Part shown: positions 1-8,080 of the stretch, piece after piece | Layout of the letters: each line of letters starts with the position of its first letter | Position numbering within the stretch: the stretch's first letter is position 1 | NCBI GenBank assembly: GCA_016784965.1 | Contig: JADHTQ010000023.1 | Span: 1 to 55,750 of the forward strand | Direction: 5' to 3' | DNA from: Bacteriovoracaceae bacterium | Lineage (GTDB): Bacteria > Bdellovibrionota > Bacteriovoracia > Bacteriovoracales > Bacteriovoracaceae | Length of the DNA stretch: 55,750 bases | The notes under the pieces: model-generated | What the model was told of the DNA's origin: nothing | Database searches by the model: none | Seen by the model: only the letters and a program-made list of their open reading frames with translations | Position numbers and translations under genes: made by a program

Positions 1-61
1 TCTCAGCTTTAAGCTCAATAAGCAGATTATTTCTTTCGTTTTTTTCTAAAAATTTGTACAT
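1..61 (-). CDS. Possible 5' end of a gene cut by the window edge
   Basis: Reading leftwards from an ATG at 59-61, 20 codons stay open to the window edge; the peptide begins MYKFLEKNERNN and is charged and helical. No convincing ribosome binding site precedes it. It lies just downstream of, and on the same strand as, the lipase-like gene ending at 119. Too short to assign; it may be chance. Confidence 0.3.
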   Translation of the reverse strand, partial: MYKFLEKNERNNLLIELKAE

Positions 62-118
62 TGTGAAGAATTATAGCTCACAAGAAAGTCGAGGCCAAGA
101 CTGACTGCATAGTAAAAC

Positions 119-2071
119 CTAAATCATATCAGTATAGCATTGCTGGTTTAAATTTCTAAACTTTGCATGCTGTAATTGGCTCCATGGAGATTTTTTATGG
201 GGAAATTTCGCTGTGACCTGGTTGAGCTCTAGCGTATTAAAGTTAAAGTAAAAAATCCGTGCATATTTATTTCTAAAAAACATATCCGCTTTATAAGAAA
301 ATGCCGCTATAAAAAACTCTTCACTTCCTTCTATGTAGCGTTTTGGATCTTTTGCCTTCAGTGGCATGTACTTAGTGTTCATCTCCAATTGGGCATAACT
401 TGAGTAGGTCGGACTCACCTTTAAGGTAAACACTTTATTTTTATATCCTGGGATTAGTACGGTGTAGCGGATAAATGTCGACTTTGGAGTTTTGTGCTCC
501 ATTGCCAAAAAGGCATACTCGCTAGCAAATTGACCATAGTGATAATAGGCCAGACTACCTAAGTTATTTTCTTGATCTAGTTTGGTGACATCTTTTCTCG
601 AGTTAAACCCATGAAACTTACTAATCAACTCATTATCAATTTTTAAATGCTTGATCATAGGTAATCCTGAAGGGTTACCAAACTCATCCACCTCTTCCAT
701 TAATATCTTTATTTGATCTTGATCTGGCAAGCGTTGAATGCCATATGGAAACTTGATCTCCAGTTGTACCTGAAACAACTTCAACTCTCCAACCATTTTG
801 GAGTACAAACTCTTATCATCAGAAGTATCGTACTCGCCCAAGGCCGGAATGTGCTCCACTTTTTCTGCCACATCAAATTGAGGATAAAAAATATTTTTAA
901 TCAACTGGTATCCTGCATGATTATCAGGGGTATACTTAGTACCGGGCTCATTGCGCACACAGGCCATACCGCGATAATCTTTAGGCCTATCAATAAATGA
1001 TGGCGCAGACTCAAGGGGTACATGCCAGTAGCTTATGGGGTAGAACTTTTTGGTTAAGTTTGTTGTACCCGACACACTTTTGCTGGAATCTTGAGAAAAT
1101 TCTTTATAATAGTGAAAGTCTACACGGGTAGATGGAATATCTACAATGATATCGGACTCAACAAAATCAGGTACCAAAAAATTCAAAAGCAGCCCATGAA
1201 AGGCGCTCATATCTAGGTCCTCATTTTGTAGAATATGTCCACCAATGTTGTAAAAATTTATATTCTGCTCTAATGGGTTGACCCAAGAGTTATCACCGGG
1301 TCTGGTTTTATGCAACAGTTCTCTTCTTACGTTAGTCATCGGCAAGCTCGCCACTGCCAAGTGGTCAATTTGCTTATCAGAACCAGTTGCCCCCAAAACG
1401 GTGGTCCGAAACTTTCTACTCAAAGTCCCCTCACTAAACAAATTTGATGCTCTAGAACCCCAGTATGGCGTTCCAAAAGAAATGATGTTTTTTAAATTTA
1501 CAGGAGTTTTGCGCTTTTTTATACACTCGAGTTTTTCCTCACCTTCGGGTAGGCGCCTACATTCAAGAAATTCCTTGTCCCCATCACATTTTTTTTCAGT
1601 AACACATTTAAGAGAGTATCTCATGGCCACAAGGCCCCCTTGAGAATGCACAATAAATGAATACTCAGTATCATTAGGAAGGTTATTAACTCGAAAATAT
1701 TTGGTAATCTGTCGCTTAACGTGCTTGGCAAATGCTAAGGTACCTAAATCATTTTTTAATTTCTCTCCCTTGTGAATAATTTCACTTTTAGTGTGATATT
1801 GGACAGCGTGAGCATAGACTCTTGTACCAGCAGCAAATGCTGCTTCTGCAAAGTCATCGTTTTGTTCATTTTGATCCGGATCGTAGTGGAGAGTGCTGGG
1901 AAAATCACAAAAGGTGGTTTTGTCGCCTTGAAGACCATGAATGAAAAAAATTACATGATTTTTTTCACCACTTACACTTGCTAAACTTCTAGACCAATCC
2001 ATATGTGAAGCATTTGCGTGGCCTATCAATAATAGTTGCAGTGCTATCAAGGTTTTAAATTTTGACGTCAT
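119..2071 (-). CDS. Exported alpha/beta-hydrolase, lipase-like
   Basis: A 650-residue protein with a Sec signal peptide (about residues 1-22, ending NAS). An oxyanion-type HG follows beta strand FFIHG at 45-46, and the nucleophile elbow is VHSQGG with Ser143. The later FGTPYWGS around 199-206 resembles the strand after the elbow in PGAP1/DUF676-type and triacylglycerol lipases. The remaining roughly 400 residues have no motif I recognise, so the protein is much longer than a minimal lipase and probably carries an extra C-terminal domain. A good ribosome binding site (GGAGGAG) lies just before the ATG. It probably acts in the periplasm or outside the cell on an ester or lipid substrate; the substrate cannot be read. 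It is divergent from the NUDIX gene with only 47 bases between starts. Confidence 0.8.
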   Translation of the reverse strand: MTSKFKTLIALQLLLIGHANASHMDWSRSLASVSGEKNHVIFFIHGLQGDKTTFCDFPSTLHYDPDQNEQNDDFAEAAFAAGTRVYAHAVQYHTKSEIIHKGEKLKNDLGTLAFAKHVKRQITKYFRVNNLPNDTEYSFIVHSQGGLVAMRYSLKCVTEKKCDGDKEFLECRRLPEGEEKLECIKKRKTPVNLKNIISFGTPYWGSRASNLFSEGTLSRKFRTTVLGATGSDKQIDHLAVASLPMTNVRRELLHKTRPGDNSWVNPLEQNINFYNIGGHILQNEDLDMSAFHGLLLNFLVPDFVESDIIVDIPSTRVDFHYYKEFSQDSSKSVSGTTNLTKKFYPISYWHVPLESAPSFIDRPKDYRGMACVRNEPGTKYTPDNHAGYQLIKNIFYPQFDVAEKVEHIPALGEYDTSDDKSLYSKMVGELKLFQVQLEIKFPYGIQRLPDQDQIKILMEEVDEFGNPSGLPMIKHLKIDNELISKFHGFNSRKDVTKLDQENNLGSLAYYHYGQFASEYAFLAMEHKTPKSTFIRYTVLIPGYKNKVFTLKVSPTYSSYAQLEMNTKYMPLKAKDPKRYIEGSEEFFIAAFSYKADMFFRNKYARIFYFNFNTLELNQVTAKFPHKKSPWSQLQHAKFRNLNQQCYTDMI

Positions 2072-2118
2072 ATCTCCTCCAACTCTAGGTGTTTTGATCT
2101 AATACTTGGGAGCCTACC

Positions 2119-2841
2119 ATGACGACGGCGCTTGCGCATCACAATGCTTGCGGTGCGGTATTTTTTACAATGATTTTGTATATTCAAGCACAAAGTCGTG
2201 GTAAAATAGTGGCCAATATGGAGTTTTTACAAGGTTTAAAGCATTCTTTAGCAGCAAATAAAGGTCTCTATCGCAATGAAGCTTGGAGCGAAATGTTGCC
2301 TGAACGTACAACGTATACTAGTGAGGGCCCCCTTACTTCTGCTGCTGTTTTGCTACTTCTTTTTAAGCAAGACAATACCTGGAAATTTCCCTTAATTGAA
2401 AGAGTCGAAGATGGGAAACATCACAGTGGACAAATAAGCTTTCCCGGAGGCAGGCTGGAGCTTGGTGAAACTGCCCAAGAAGCGGCCATTCGTGAAACCC
2501 ATGAAGAGATTGGAGTGTCTCCTAAAGAAATTGAAGTTATCGGGGAACTATCCCCTATACCCATCACCGTGAGTAATTACTTGGTCTTTCCATTTGTTGC
2601 CATTGTTGGTGGCCATTTCAAGTGGCATTATCAAGCACAAGAAGTGGCAGACCTCTTTACAGTTTCAGTGTCTGAGTTATGCATACCTGAGGTCAAAAGA
2701 AAAGAAATTTGGAATTTTAAAAATACCCCAAGACTCATCCCCTACTTCAATTTACATGATAAAAAAATATGGGGAGCAACGGCCATGATTTTAAATGAAT
2801 TTGCTTGGCATCTTAAGGCCCAAGAGATCTTGCCCAGCTAG
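2119..2841 (+). CDS. NUDIX hydrolase, CoA diphosphatase (NudL) type
   Basis: The NUDIX box is essentially complete: FPGGRLELGE then RETHEEIGV, around residues 111-135, with all the catalytic Glu positions. Just upstream the HHSGQISFPGG stretch matches the extra signature of the CoA pyrophosphatase branch (NudL, NUDT7), which cuts coenzyme A to 4'-phosphopantetheine and 3',5'-ADP. The given start has a GGGAG ahead of it. However, the first 33 residues are not typical of the family, and an internal ATG at 2218 gives a protein of 207 residues, close to the usual NudL length. The start is therefore uncertain. The gene stands alone between a divergent hydrolase and the HD-domain gene. Confidence 0.85.
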   Translation: MTTALAHHNACGAVFFTMILYIQAQSRGKIVANMEFLQGLKHSLAANKGLYRNEAWSEMLPERTTYTSEGPLTSAAVLLLLFKQDNTWKFPLIERVEDGKHHSGQISFPGGRLELGETAQEAAIRETHEEIGVSPKEIEVIGELSPIPITVSNYLVFPFVAIVGGHFKWHYQAQEVADLFTVSVSELCIPEVKRKEIWNFKNTPRLIPYFNLHDKKIWGATAMILNEFAWHLKAQEILPS

Positions 2842-2857
2842 GCCTTTGTGATATAAT
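2830..2857 (+). promoter_or_regulatory. Promoter for the HD-domain gene, apparently leaderless
   Basis: TTGCCC at 2830-2835, a 16-base spacer and a perfect TATAAT at 2852-2857 lie only five bases before the ATG at 2863. Transcription would be expected to begin at or within one base of the start codon, and there is no Shine-Dalgarno sequence. The -35 box overlaps the last codons of the NUDIX gene. Confidence 0.65.
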
Positions 2858-2862
2858 TAAGT

Positions 2863-4182
2863 ATGACCAAAAGTGATCCCAAAATAATTATATTAGAGCA
2901 CCGTCCAGATTATAAGGCAATATACGGACTAAACCTAAATGTATACCTGAGGGCGGAAATTTTAATAGCTGCCACTGTGCGCGAAGTTGTAAGTTACCTA
3001 GAAATATACTCCAAGTCCTTAGTCTTTATAGATACCAGTGGATACACGGTAGATGTTGGTTTTGAGGTTTTTCGCTATATTAGTAAAAATAACCTGACTT
3101 GCCCATGCTTTATTGTGGGCAATACCAAGGCACCAGCAGATGTAGTTACCATTTTTGATGCTCAAATGGAGCTCAAACTAATCCTACAAACTGTTGCTAA
3201 ACTCTTGAAGATAACCGCCTTTTCTATGGCAAAAAAAGAGGTACCTCCCAAATTTCCTCTCCCACTGGAGTTTATTTTGCCTGGTTGGGAGTGTTGCCAC
3301 CCTCTCTACCTCAAAGATGGTGATCAATATAATAAAATACTAAAGCAGGGCGATATCATCAGTGGTGATATATTGGATGAACTAGAGGTCAAAAAGGTAA
3401 ACTATCTCTATATCGATGCCCATTATCGCCTTAAGTTTGTGAACTCTTTTACTTTCCAAATTTCATCAAAGTTAAATGACTCCTCTTTGTCTTATCAAGA
3501 TAGACTCAAGACAACAGCTAAGGGCTACCAAATGGTAATGGAGCAAGCCAGACGGCTGGGGATTAAAGAAAGCACAATGGAGCTTGCCAACGACTGCGTA
3601 GACTCTGTGCAAACTCTTATTGCCTCAACTCCCAACCTGAAGACACTGACGAGTAATTTATCCTCCGAAAGCTACCTCTACCGCCACAGTCTTTTAATAT
3701 CTTATATTGGTGCCCATATTATTAAAAAGGTAAAGTGGGGCTCAAAGGAACACCAGAAAAAATTTGCCTTTGCAGCTTTTTTCCACGACATTGTTTTAAT
3801 CCGCGATGAATTGGCAAAATATCGCAGTGACTTGTCTGTCAACAAAAGCTCTCTGCCCGATAAGGATAAAAAGCGAGTCCTAAATCATGCAGTACTAGCA
3901 GCTCAGCTTGTTTCAAAGGTCAAGTCCATACCTCTTGGCACTGATACCATAATCAGACAACACCACGGCAGCAAAAATGGAAAAACTCTCTCCAAGCTAG
4001 AAAAGGGAATTTCTCCTTTAGCTATTGTCTTTATGTTTTCAGAAGAGTGGGCGGAGCTGGCAATAATTTCTAGAGACAATGATGATAAGGTTCAAAAAGA
4101 GCTTCTACTAAAACAGCTGCAAAAAAAATACAATATTCCTGCATTCAAAAGGAATTTGCCAGAACTTACACTAGATTTTTAA
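2863..4182 (+). CDS. Receiver-like plus degenerate HD-GYP-like signalling protein
   Basis: A 439-residue soluble protein. Residues 1-120 look like a response-regulator receiver: the strand LVFIDTSGY carries an Asp in the acceptor position, followed by FEVFRYI. The middle (about 140-205) resembles the spacer seen before many HD-GYP domains (LYLKDGDQYNKILKQGD). The C-terminal half keeps HD-type metal ligands: YRHSLLIS, FFHDI, LNHAVLAAQ and RQHHG. The normal HHExxDGxGYP signature is replaced by HHGSKNGKTL, so phosphodiesterase activity on cyclic dinucleotides is doubtful. It may be a binding-only or altered-specificity relative. A leaderless promoter abuts the ATG. It is convergent with yggS, 11 bases away. 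Confidence 0.75.
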   Translation: MTKSDPKIIILEHRPDYKAIYGLNLNVYLRAEILIAATVREVVSYLEIYSKSLVFIDTSGYTVDVGFEVFRYISKNNLTCPCFIVGNTKAPADVVTIFDAQMELKLILQTVAKLLKITAFSMAKKEVPPKFPLPLEFILPGWECCHPLYLKDGDQYNKILKQGDIISGDILDELEVKKVNYLYIDAHYRLKFVNSFTFQISSKLNDSSLSYQDRLKTTAKGYQMVMEQARRLGIKESTMELANDCVDSVQTLIASTPNLKTLTSNLSSESYLYRHSLLISYIGAHIIKKVKWGSKEHQKKFAFAAFFHDIVLIRDELAKYRSDLSVNKSSLPDKDKKRVLNHAVLAAQLVSKVKSIPLGTDTIIRQHHGSKNGKTLSKLEKGISPLAIVFMFSEEWAELAIISRDNDDKVQKELLLKQLQKKYNIPAFKRNLPELTLDF

Positions 4183-4193
4183 GAAGTTTATTG

Positions 4194-4895
4194 TCATTCA
4201 AACAGTAGACTACCAATTCTGACACAATCTGATCCACATTCAACTGCCAGTTTATAATCTTGACTCATCCCCATAGATAATTTCAACGACAGTCCAGGGA
4301 AGTTATTTTCAAGTCTTACTTTGAGCTCTCTTAAGCTGTCAAAACAGCTTCTGGCATCTTTTTCAAAATCATTAGTCCGAATTTTACCAATCGTCATCAA
4401 TCCACAAAGGTTAAACTTTGAAGCTTTTTGGTCGATCACAAACTGAATCGCTTGCTTAAGCTCTTCTAAAGAATCAAAGCCAGATTTTTCTACTTCTGAA
4501 GAAGTGTTGACTTGTAAAAAGATATTCAAATGCTCTGTCTTACACCTGTCTTGTTTAGAATAGAGGGCCTGAAGCAGAGATAGAGAGTCTACTGAATGGA
4601 TGCTTTTTAGACCTGGTATCTTGAAGAGATTGTTGATTTTATTTTTCTGCAAATTGCCAATAAAGTGCCAACAAATTTTGTCCAGATCTTCTTTATTCAT
4701 CAGCTTCTCTAAGCCCGCCACTTTATCGCGCAAAGAGGGAACTTTACTTTCCCCAAAGTCTCTTTGGCCGCACTTAAAAGCCGCTAGGACTTCATCTTCA
4801 GTATAATACTTAGACACAGCGATTAGCTGGACCTTATCACCAATATCTTCTTTGATCTGTGTTAGATTGGACTTAATCTTTTGGGGCCTGTTCAT
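4194..4895 (-). CDS. yggS: YggS/PROSC family PLP homeostasis protein
   Basis: The 233-residue protein matches the family along its whole length. It has LIAVSKYY with the PLP-binding Lys29, FGESKV, WHFIGNLQKNK, SIHSVDS, LQVNTSSEVEKSGF, LCGLMTIG and the closing LSMGMSQDYKLAVECGSDCVRIG. Proteins of this group bind pyridoxal phosphate without known catalysis and buffer the PLP pool. The start lies 23 bases inside the upstream small gene, so the two are translationally coupled; the region before the ATG is only A-rich. It is the last gene of the minus-strand run from 5698. The family is often near cell-division or proC genes; here the neighbours differ. Confidence 0.93.
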   Translation of the reverse strand: MNRPQKIKSNLTQIKEDIGDKVQLIAVSKYYTEDEVLAAFKCGQRDFGESKVPSLRDKVAGLEKLMNKEDLDKICWHFIGNLQKNKINNLFKIPGLKSIHSVDSLSLLQALYSKQDRCKTEHLNIFLQVNTSSEVEKSGFDSLEELKQAIQFVIDQKASKFNLCGLMTIGKIRTNDFEKDARSCFDSLRELKVRLENNFPGLSLKLSMGMSQDYKLAVECGSDCVRIGSLLFE

Positions 4896-5250
4896 CTTTT
4901 TTTTTCAGTTTAATAGTGCTGGTAATCTCGATATCATAACGATCAACCACGTCATCTATTACTTTTTTAACATCGAGCTTGGCCAAGTAGTTTCTCATTT
5001 CACTTCCCAAGGATTGAACAAACTCCTCCTTGGCACTTTTAGCATTGTTTACTAATCCACTAATTATGTCTTTGGGGATAGGTAGATCTGAGAGAAGACT
5101 TTTGACTGCGTCTTCAGTCATAAAGGCAGCACCAACTCCAATTGATACAACTTTTTTTATTACGTCAGCAATGCCTACATCTTTATCGTCCTTTTGGGTT
5201 TTATCTGCTTTATCTGTTTTTTTTGTTTTATCTGATTTTTCACTTGTCAT
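4873..5250 (-). CDS. Small phasin-like protein with Lys/Asp-rich N-terminus
   Basis: 125 residues. The first 24 are almost only Lys, Asp, Thr, Ser and Gln, and form an unstructured charged tail. Residues about 25-110 form amphipathic helices (VVSIGVGAAFMTEDAVKSLLSDL, then NNAKSAKEEFVQSLGSEMRNYL) that resemble the helical core of phasin-related or granule-associated proteins. No signal peptide or membrane segment is present. It overlaps yggS and follows the RatA-like gene by 19 bases, so the three are probably one transcript. A role in lipid or polyhydroxyalkanoate granules would be consistent with the thiolase nearby, but that is a guess. The phasin resemblance is by pattern only. Confidence 0.7.
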   Translation of the reverse strand: MTSEKSDKTKKTDKADKTQKDDKDVGIADVIKKVVSIGVGAAFMTEDAVKSLLSDLPIPKDIISGLVNNAKSAKEEFVQSLGSEMRNYLAKLDVKKVIDDVVDRYDIEITSTIKLKKKDEQAPKD

Positions 5251-5269
5251 GTCATTACTCTTTCATGGC

Positions 5270-5698
5270 CTAATTATAGTTTTTGGCACGTTTGTAATAC
5301 GACTGCATCATCGATGGAAGATTACTTGTTACCAATTTTTTGACTAACATTTTAGGAGCAAATATATTAAAGGTTACATCTAAGGAATAGTTTACTTCCG
5401 TCTTTTCCTCACCTAAATCTTTCAATTCCCAAAATCCTTCATTTGATTTAAAAATGTCTCCTGATAATAATTTCCAAGACAATTTAGTAGGTCTAGTTTG
5501 TTTTAATTCTAAAACATATGTAAATTTTTTGATCAAATTTAAGGAGTACTGCACTTTAGCAACATTACCCTTAGCTTGTAAAATTTCAATTTCACTTACC
5601 CCATCAACAAATTCTGGGTAAGATTCATAGTCGGCAATAACATCAAAGAATTTATTAATATCAATATCAAAAACTTCTGTTCTCTGTGCATGAGGCAT
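5270..5698 (-). CDS. SRPBCC (RatA/COQ10-like) lipid-binding fold protein
   Basis: At 142 residues this is the normal size for the START-like polyketide-cyclase/COQ10 family. The N-terminus has the signature VFDIDINKFFDVIADYESYPEFVDGV, and the middle has the expected strands (YVLELKQTRPTKLSWKL, EGFWELKDLGEEKTEVNYSLDV). The closing helix is LPSMMQSYYKRAKNY. Members bind a hydrophobic ligand, such as ubiquinone in COQ10; RatA is the E. coli relative. A strong ribosome binding site (AAGGAAGGAG) precedes the ATG. It appears to head the operon RatA-like, phasin-like, yggS. Confidence 0.87.
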   Translation of the reverse strand: MPHAQRTEVFDIDINKFFDVIADYESYPEFVDGVSEIEILQAKGNVAKVQYSLNLIKKFTYVLELKQTRPTKLSWKLLSGDIFKSNEGFWELKDLGEEKTEVNYSLDVTFNIFAPKMLVKKLVTSNLPSMMQSYYKRAKNYN

Positions 5699-5767
5699 AG
5701 CTGACTCCTTCCTTAAGCTTTATACAATATTATCAATACATTTAATTGTAAACACAAATAGATTATC

Positions 5768-6493
5768 TTAGCCACCCATTTTTACAGTCAAAAATTTTCG
5801 AACTTGTTCAGAGATGAACGTTTCAGGTAACTTTGCCACAAGATCAAGTGCCCATTTAATTGAAGAAAACTCCACTCCCTCATCTAATTGAAAGAGAAAT
5901 TCATCTTCATTAATGAGTGGTGTATCGATATCTCTTTTTTTGAGTACATTTCCAGTTTTAATCCCCTTACCATCTTCCCACTCAACAAAGATGTTTAACA
6001 AGATAATCTGAAATTTTTCCAGCTCACCATCGTTGTGTTGCCAAACAAAAATTTCAACAGGTCCATCGGCCTGAAGCCACACTAAAAGATTTGAGGGCCG
6101 ATTTAAAACCATCTCACTTTTGTGCAGAGGTTTCATACTAGAAATAATATTTTCAATACACAAAAATTGGCGTATTTCTTGTTGAAATACTTCACCACTT
6201 TCTTTAAATGAAATTCCCAGACGTGACCCACTCACCCAACGAATTACTCCCACGGTTGTCAAAGACTTACCCCGCCAATGCAGCTCGCCTTCAATTTCGT
6301 TACCATCAATATAGGAGTGACCTCCATTTTTTAAGGCCAGCTGCATCCCAGTATAAGAGATATCTTTTACTTCAAATACCCTACTGTCGCTTTTTACCCC
6401 CTTAAACATCAAATATGTAAATGGAAACCGGGGCAATATCCTCTTTTCGACATCCTTGTATCCAGTTTTAATCAAGTTTAAATGTCTCTCCAT
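5768..6493 (-). CDS. PilZ-domain protein
   Basis: The N-terminal part (residues about 15-115) is a PilZ domain with both c-di-GMP contact motifs intact: R18xxxR22 in KRILPRF and D44xSxxG49 in DISYTG. It should therefore bind c-di-GMP. Residues 120-240 are a second domain I do not recognise. I place the start at the ATG read from 6493 because AAGGAG sits nine bases upstream; an in-frame ATG 12 codons earlier has no such site. It is divergent from pgsA. Other signalling genes nearby (HD protein at 2863, receiver at 9363, MotAB at 10.8-12.5 kb) suggest a motility or surface role. Confidence 0.85.
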   Translation of the reverse strand: MERHLNLIKTGYKDVEKRILPRFPFTYLMFKGVKSDSRVFEVKDISYTGMQLALKNGGHSYIDGNEIEGELHWRGKSLTTVGVIRWVSGSRLGISFKESGEVFQQEIRQFLCIENIISSMKPLHKSEMVLNRPSNLLVWLQADGPVEIFVWQHNDGELEKFQIILLNIFVEWEDGKGIKTGNVLKKRDIDTPLINEDEFLFQLDEGVEFSSIKWALDLVAKLPETFISEQVRKFLTVKMGG

Positions 6494-6629
6494 AATCGAT
6501 GTCTCCTTAACTTGTACAATTGACTTCATCTTTTATGGTAAAAGATATGAGTATTAATTGTTAGGTGGAAATTTAGACCCAATTATGTTAAATTTAGCTG
6601 TTTTTAAGCAATTACCTGGAAAAGATCAA

Positions 6630-7304
6630 ATGTCACAAAATAATTTGGATGAAGAGATAACACAAGAAACAATTGATAGTGACGACAAAGTGCAAGAATG
6701 GGAAATTGACAATCTTCCCAACAGAATTACCATTTTTCGAATTTGCTTAATTCCTATTATTATTCTCTCTTTGGCCTTAAATTTGGTGGAAAGTGAGGCC
6801 ATTGCAATTCATCACAAAACCCTTGGGTATATTGCCGCTTGGACTTTTGTGGTCGCAGCTATCACAGATTTTCTCGATGGCCATATTGCCAGAAAGCGAA
6901 AAATTGTTACAGTCTTTGGCTCATTTTTAGATCCTATTGCTGATAAATTTCTAGTAGTCTCTGCTCTTATTTTGCTTCAAGATTTAAATCGTATACCGGT
7001 TCTTTTGGTAATCATTTTGGTGTTGCGAGAAATCTACATTACCGCCTTGCGTCTTTTGGCAACTGAAAAAAACCTCTCAGTCCCTGTTGGATGGTTGGGA
7101 AAATTAAAGGCAACATTCCAAATGGTGGCAATTCCCTTTTTAATGGCCAATGATACCCCTTGGGGCATTCCGATGGCCCTTCTTGGAACTATACTTATTG
7201 ATATCGCTGCATTTTTGTCCGTTTACTCTGCTGTGGAGTACTCTGTTAAACTATTTAAGAAATTCAAAATCAAACGACAAATGCTTAAAGAAAATACCAA
7301 CTAA
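6630..7304 (+). CDS. pgsA: CDP-diacylglycerol-glycerol-3-phosphate 3-phosphatidyltransferase
   Basis: The CDP-alcohol phosphotransferase signature DGxxAR-x8-GxxxDxxxD is perfect (FLDGHIARKRK, then FGSFLDPIADKF). It is preceded by the usual N-terminal LPNRITIFRI and followed by LREIYITALRLLATEKNLSV, the typical PgsA pattern. There are about five membrane segments. The enzyme makes phosphatidylglycerol phosphate at the inner membrane. An acidic tail of about 25 residues precedes LPNRITIFR, which is longer than usual. I chose ATG 6630 (GGAAAAG upstream); ATG 6585 and TTG 6558 are also open, so the start is uncertain. Confidence 0.9.
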   Translation: MSQNNLDEEITQETIDSDDKVQEWEIDNLPNRITIFRICLIPIIILSLALNLVESEAIAIHHKTLGYIAAWTFVVAAITDFLDGHIARKRKIVTVFGSFLDPIADKFLVVSALILLQDLNRIPVLLVIILVLREIYITALRLLATEKNLSVPVGWLGKLKATFQMVAIPFLMANDTPWGIPMALLGTILIDIAAFLSVYSAVEYSVKLFKKFKIKRQMLKENTN

Positions 7305-7371
7305 AACCATTGCCTAAATTTAGAAATTTTTTACTTAGATACTACCTAAATTAGAGTTACAATATTCTATT

Positions 7372-7956
7372 ATGGGCCAAGTAAATAATACGAGACTATT
7401 TCTTAGATTGAAAAAAAGAGATACCGAGATACCTCCTCTAGTTTTAAAAAATTTGGAGTTAACTAGCTTAGAAATCGTGGGGGATAACTTACAAGTAATA
7501 CCCCAGCAAATCATACATCTACAAAAGCTAGAAACACTTTCCATAAGTGCAAAACTTATCACCCAAATTCCCAAGGAGGTTTTTAACCTTCCAATGCTTA
7601 AAACTCTAAAGCTTAAAAACTGCAGCCTGAAAACTCTTCCCGACACAACGCCAACTTGCATCGACTTAAAAAACCTTCATTTAACAAACAACGATTTAAC
7701 AATACTTCCCGACTGGATAGTTTATTTATTTGAACTTGAATATTTAGATCTTGCCGGCAACAAACTTTCAACTCTGCCAGAAGGATTCGAGAAAATTAAA
7801 AACCTGCGCAGGTTAATTCTTGATCGCAATAATTTTGTTAAGCTCCCAAACTCTCTAGAAAAGTTAGTGACCTTAAACCATCTCTCAGTGGACAATAATC
7901 CGTTTTCACCTGAAGAAAAAGAGCGCATTGCAACAGTCTTCTCCATCTGGTTTTAA
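7372..7956 (+). CDS. Leucine-rich-repeat protein
   Basis: 194 residues, nearly all leucine-rich repeats of the LxxLxLxxNxLxxLPxx type. The clearest are FELEYLDLAGNKLSTLPEGF, KNLRRLILDRNNFVKLPNSL and VTLNHLSVDNNPFSPEEKE. About seven turns of a solenoid are visible. There is no signal peptide or membrane segment, so it probably acts in the cytoplasm through protein contacts. No Shine-Dalgarno sequence is present, and a TACAAT lies eight bases before the ATG, so the message may be leaderless. It stands alone between pgsA and the thiolase. The partner cannot be told. Confidence 0.85.
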   Translation: MGQVNNTRLFLRLKKRDTEIPPLVLKNLELTSLEIVGDNLQVIPQQIIHLQKLETLSISAKLITQIPKEVFNLPMLKTLKLKNCSLKTLPDTTPTCIDLKNLHLTNNDLTILPDWIVYLFELEYLDLAGNKLSTLPEGFEKIKNLRRLILDRNNFVKLPNSLEKLVTLNHLSVDNNPFSPEEKERIATVFSIWF

Positions 7957-8080
7957 TACGTTTCAAGATATTTTAAGCATCGCAATATCACAAATTTGCT
8001 TATGTTAAGCCTTTATGATAAATCCTACTAATTCTTATGGATTAAATATTTTTTTTACAATTTTTAACAAGGAAGGAATT

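Noticed and set aside
1278-1643. Plus-strand frame opposite the lipase-like gene
   Set aside because: The minus-strand hydrolase has a signal peptide and catalytic motifs across the same bases; the plus frame has none.
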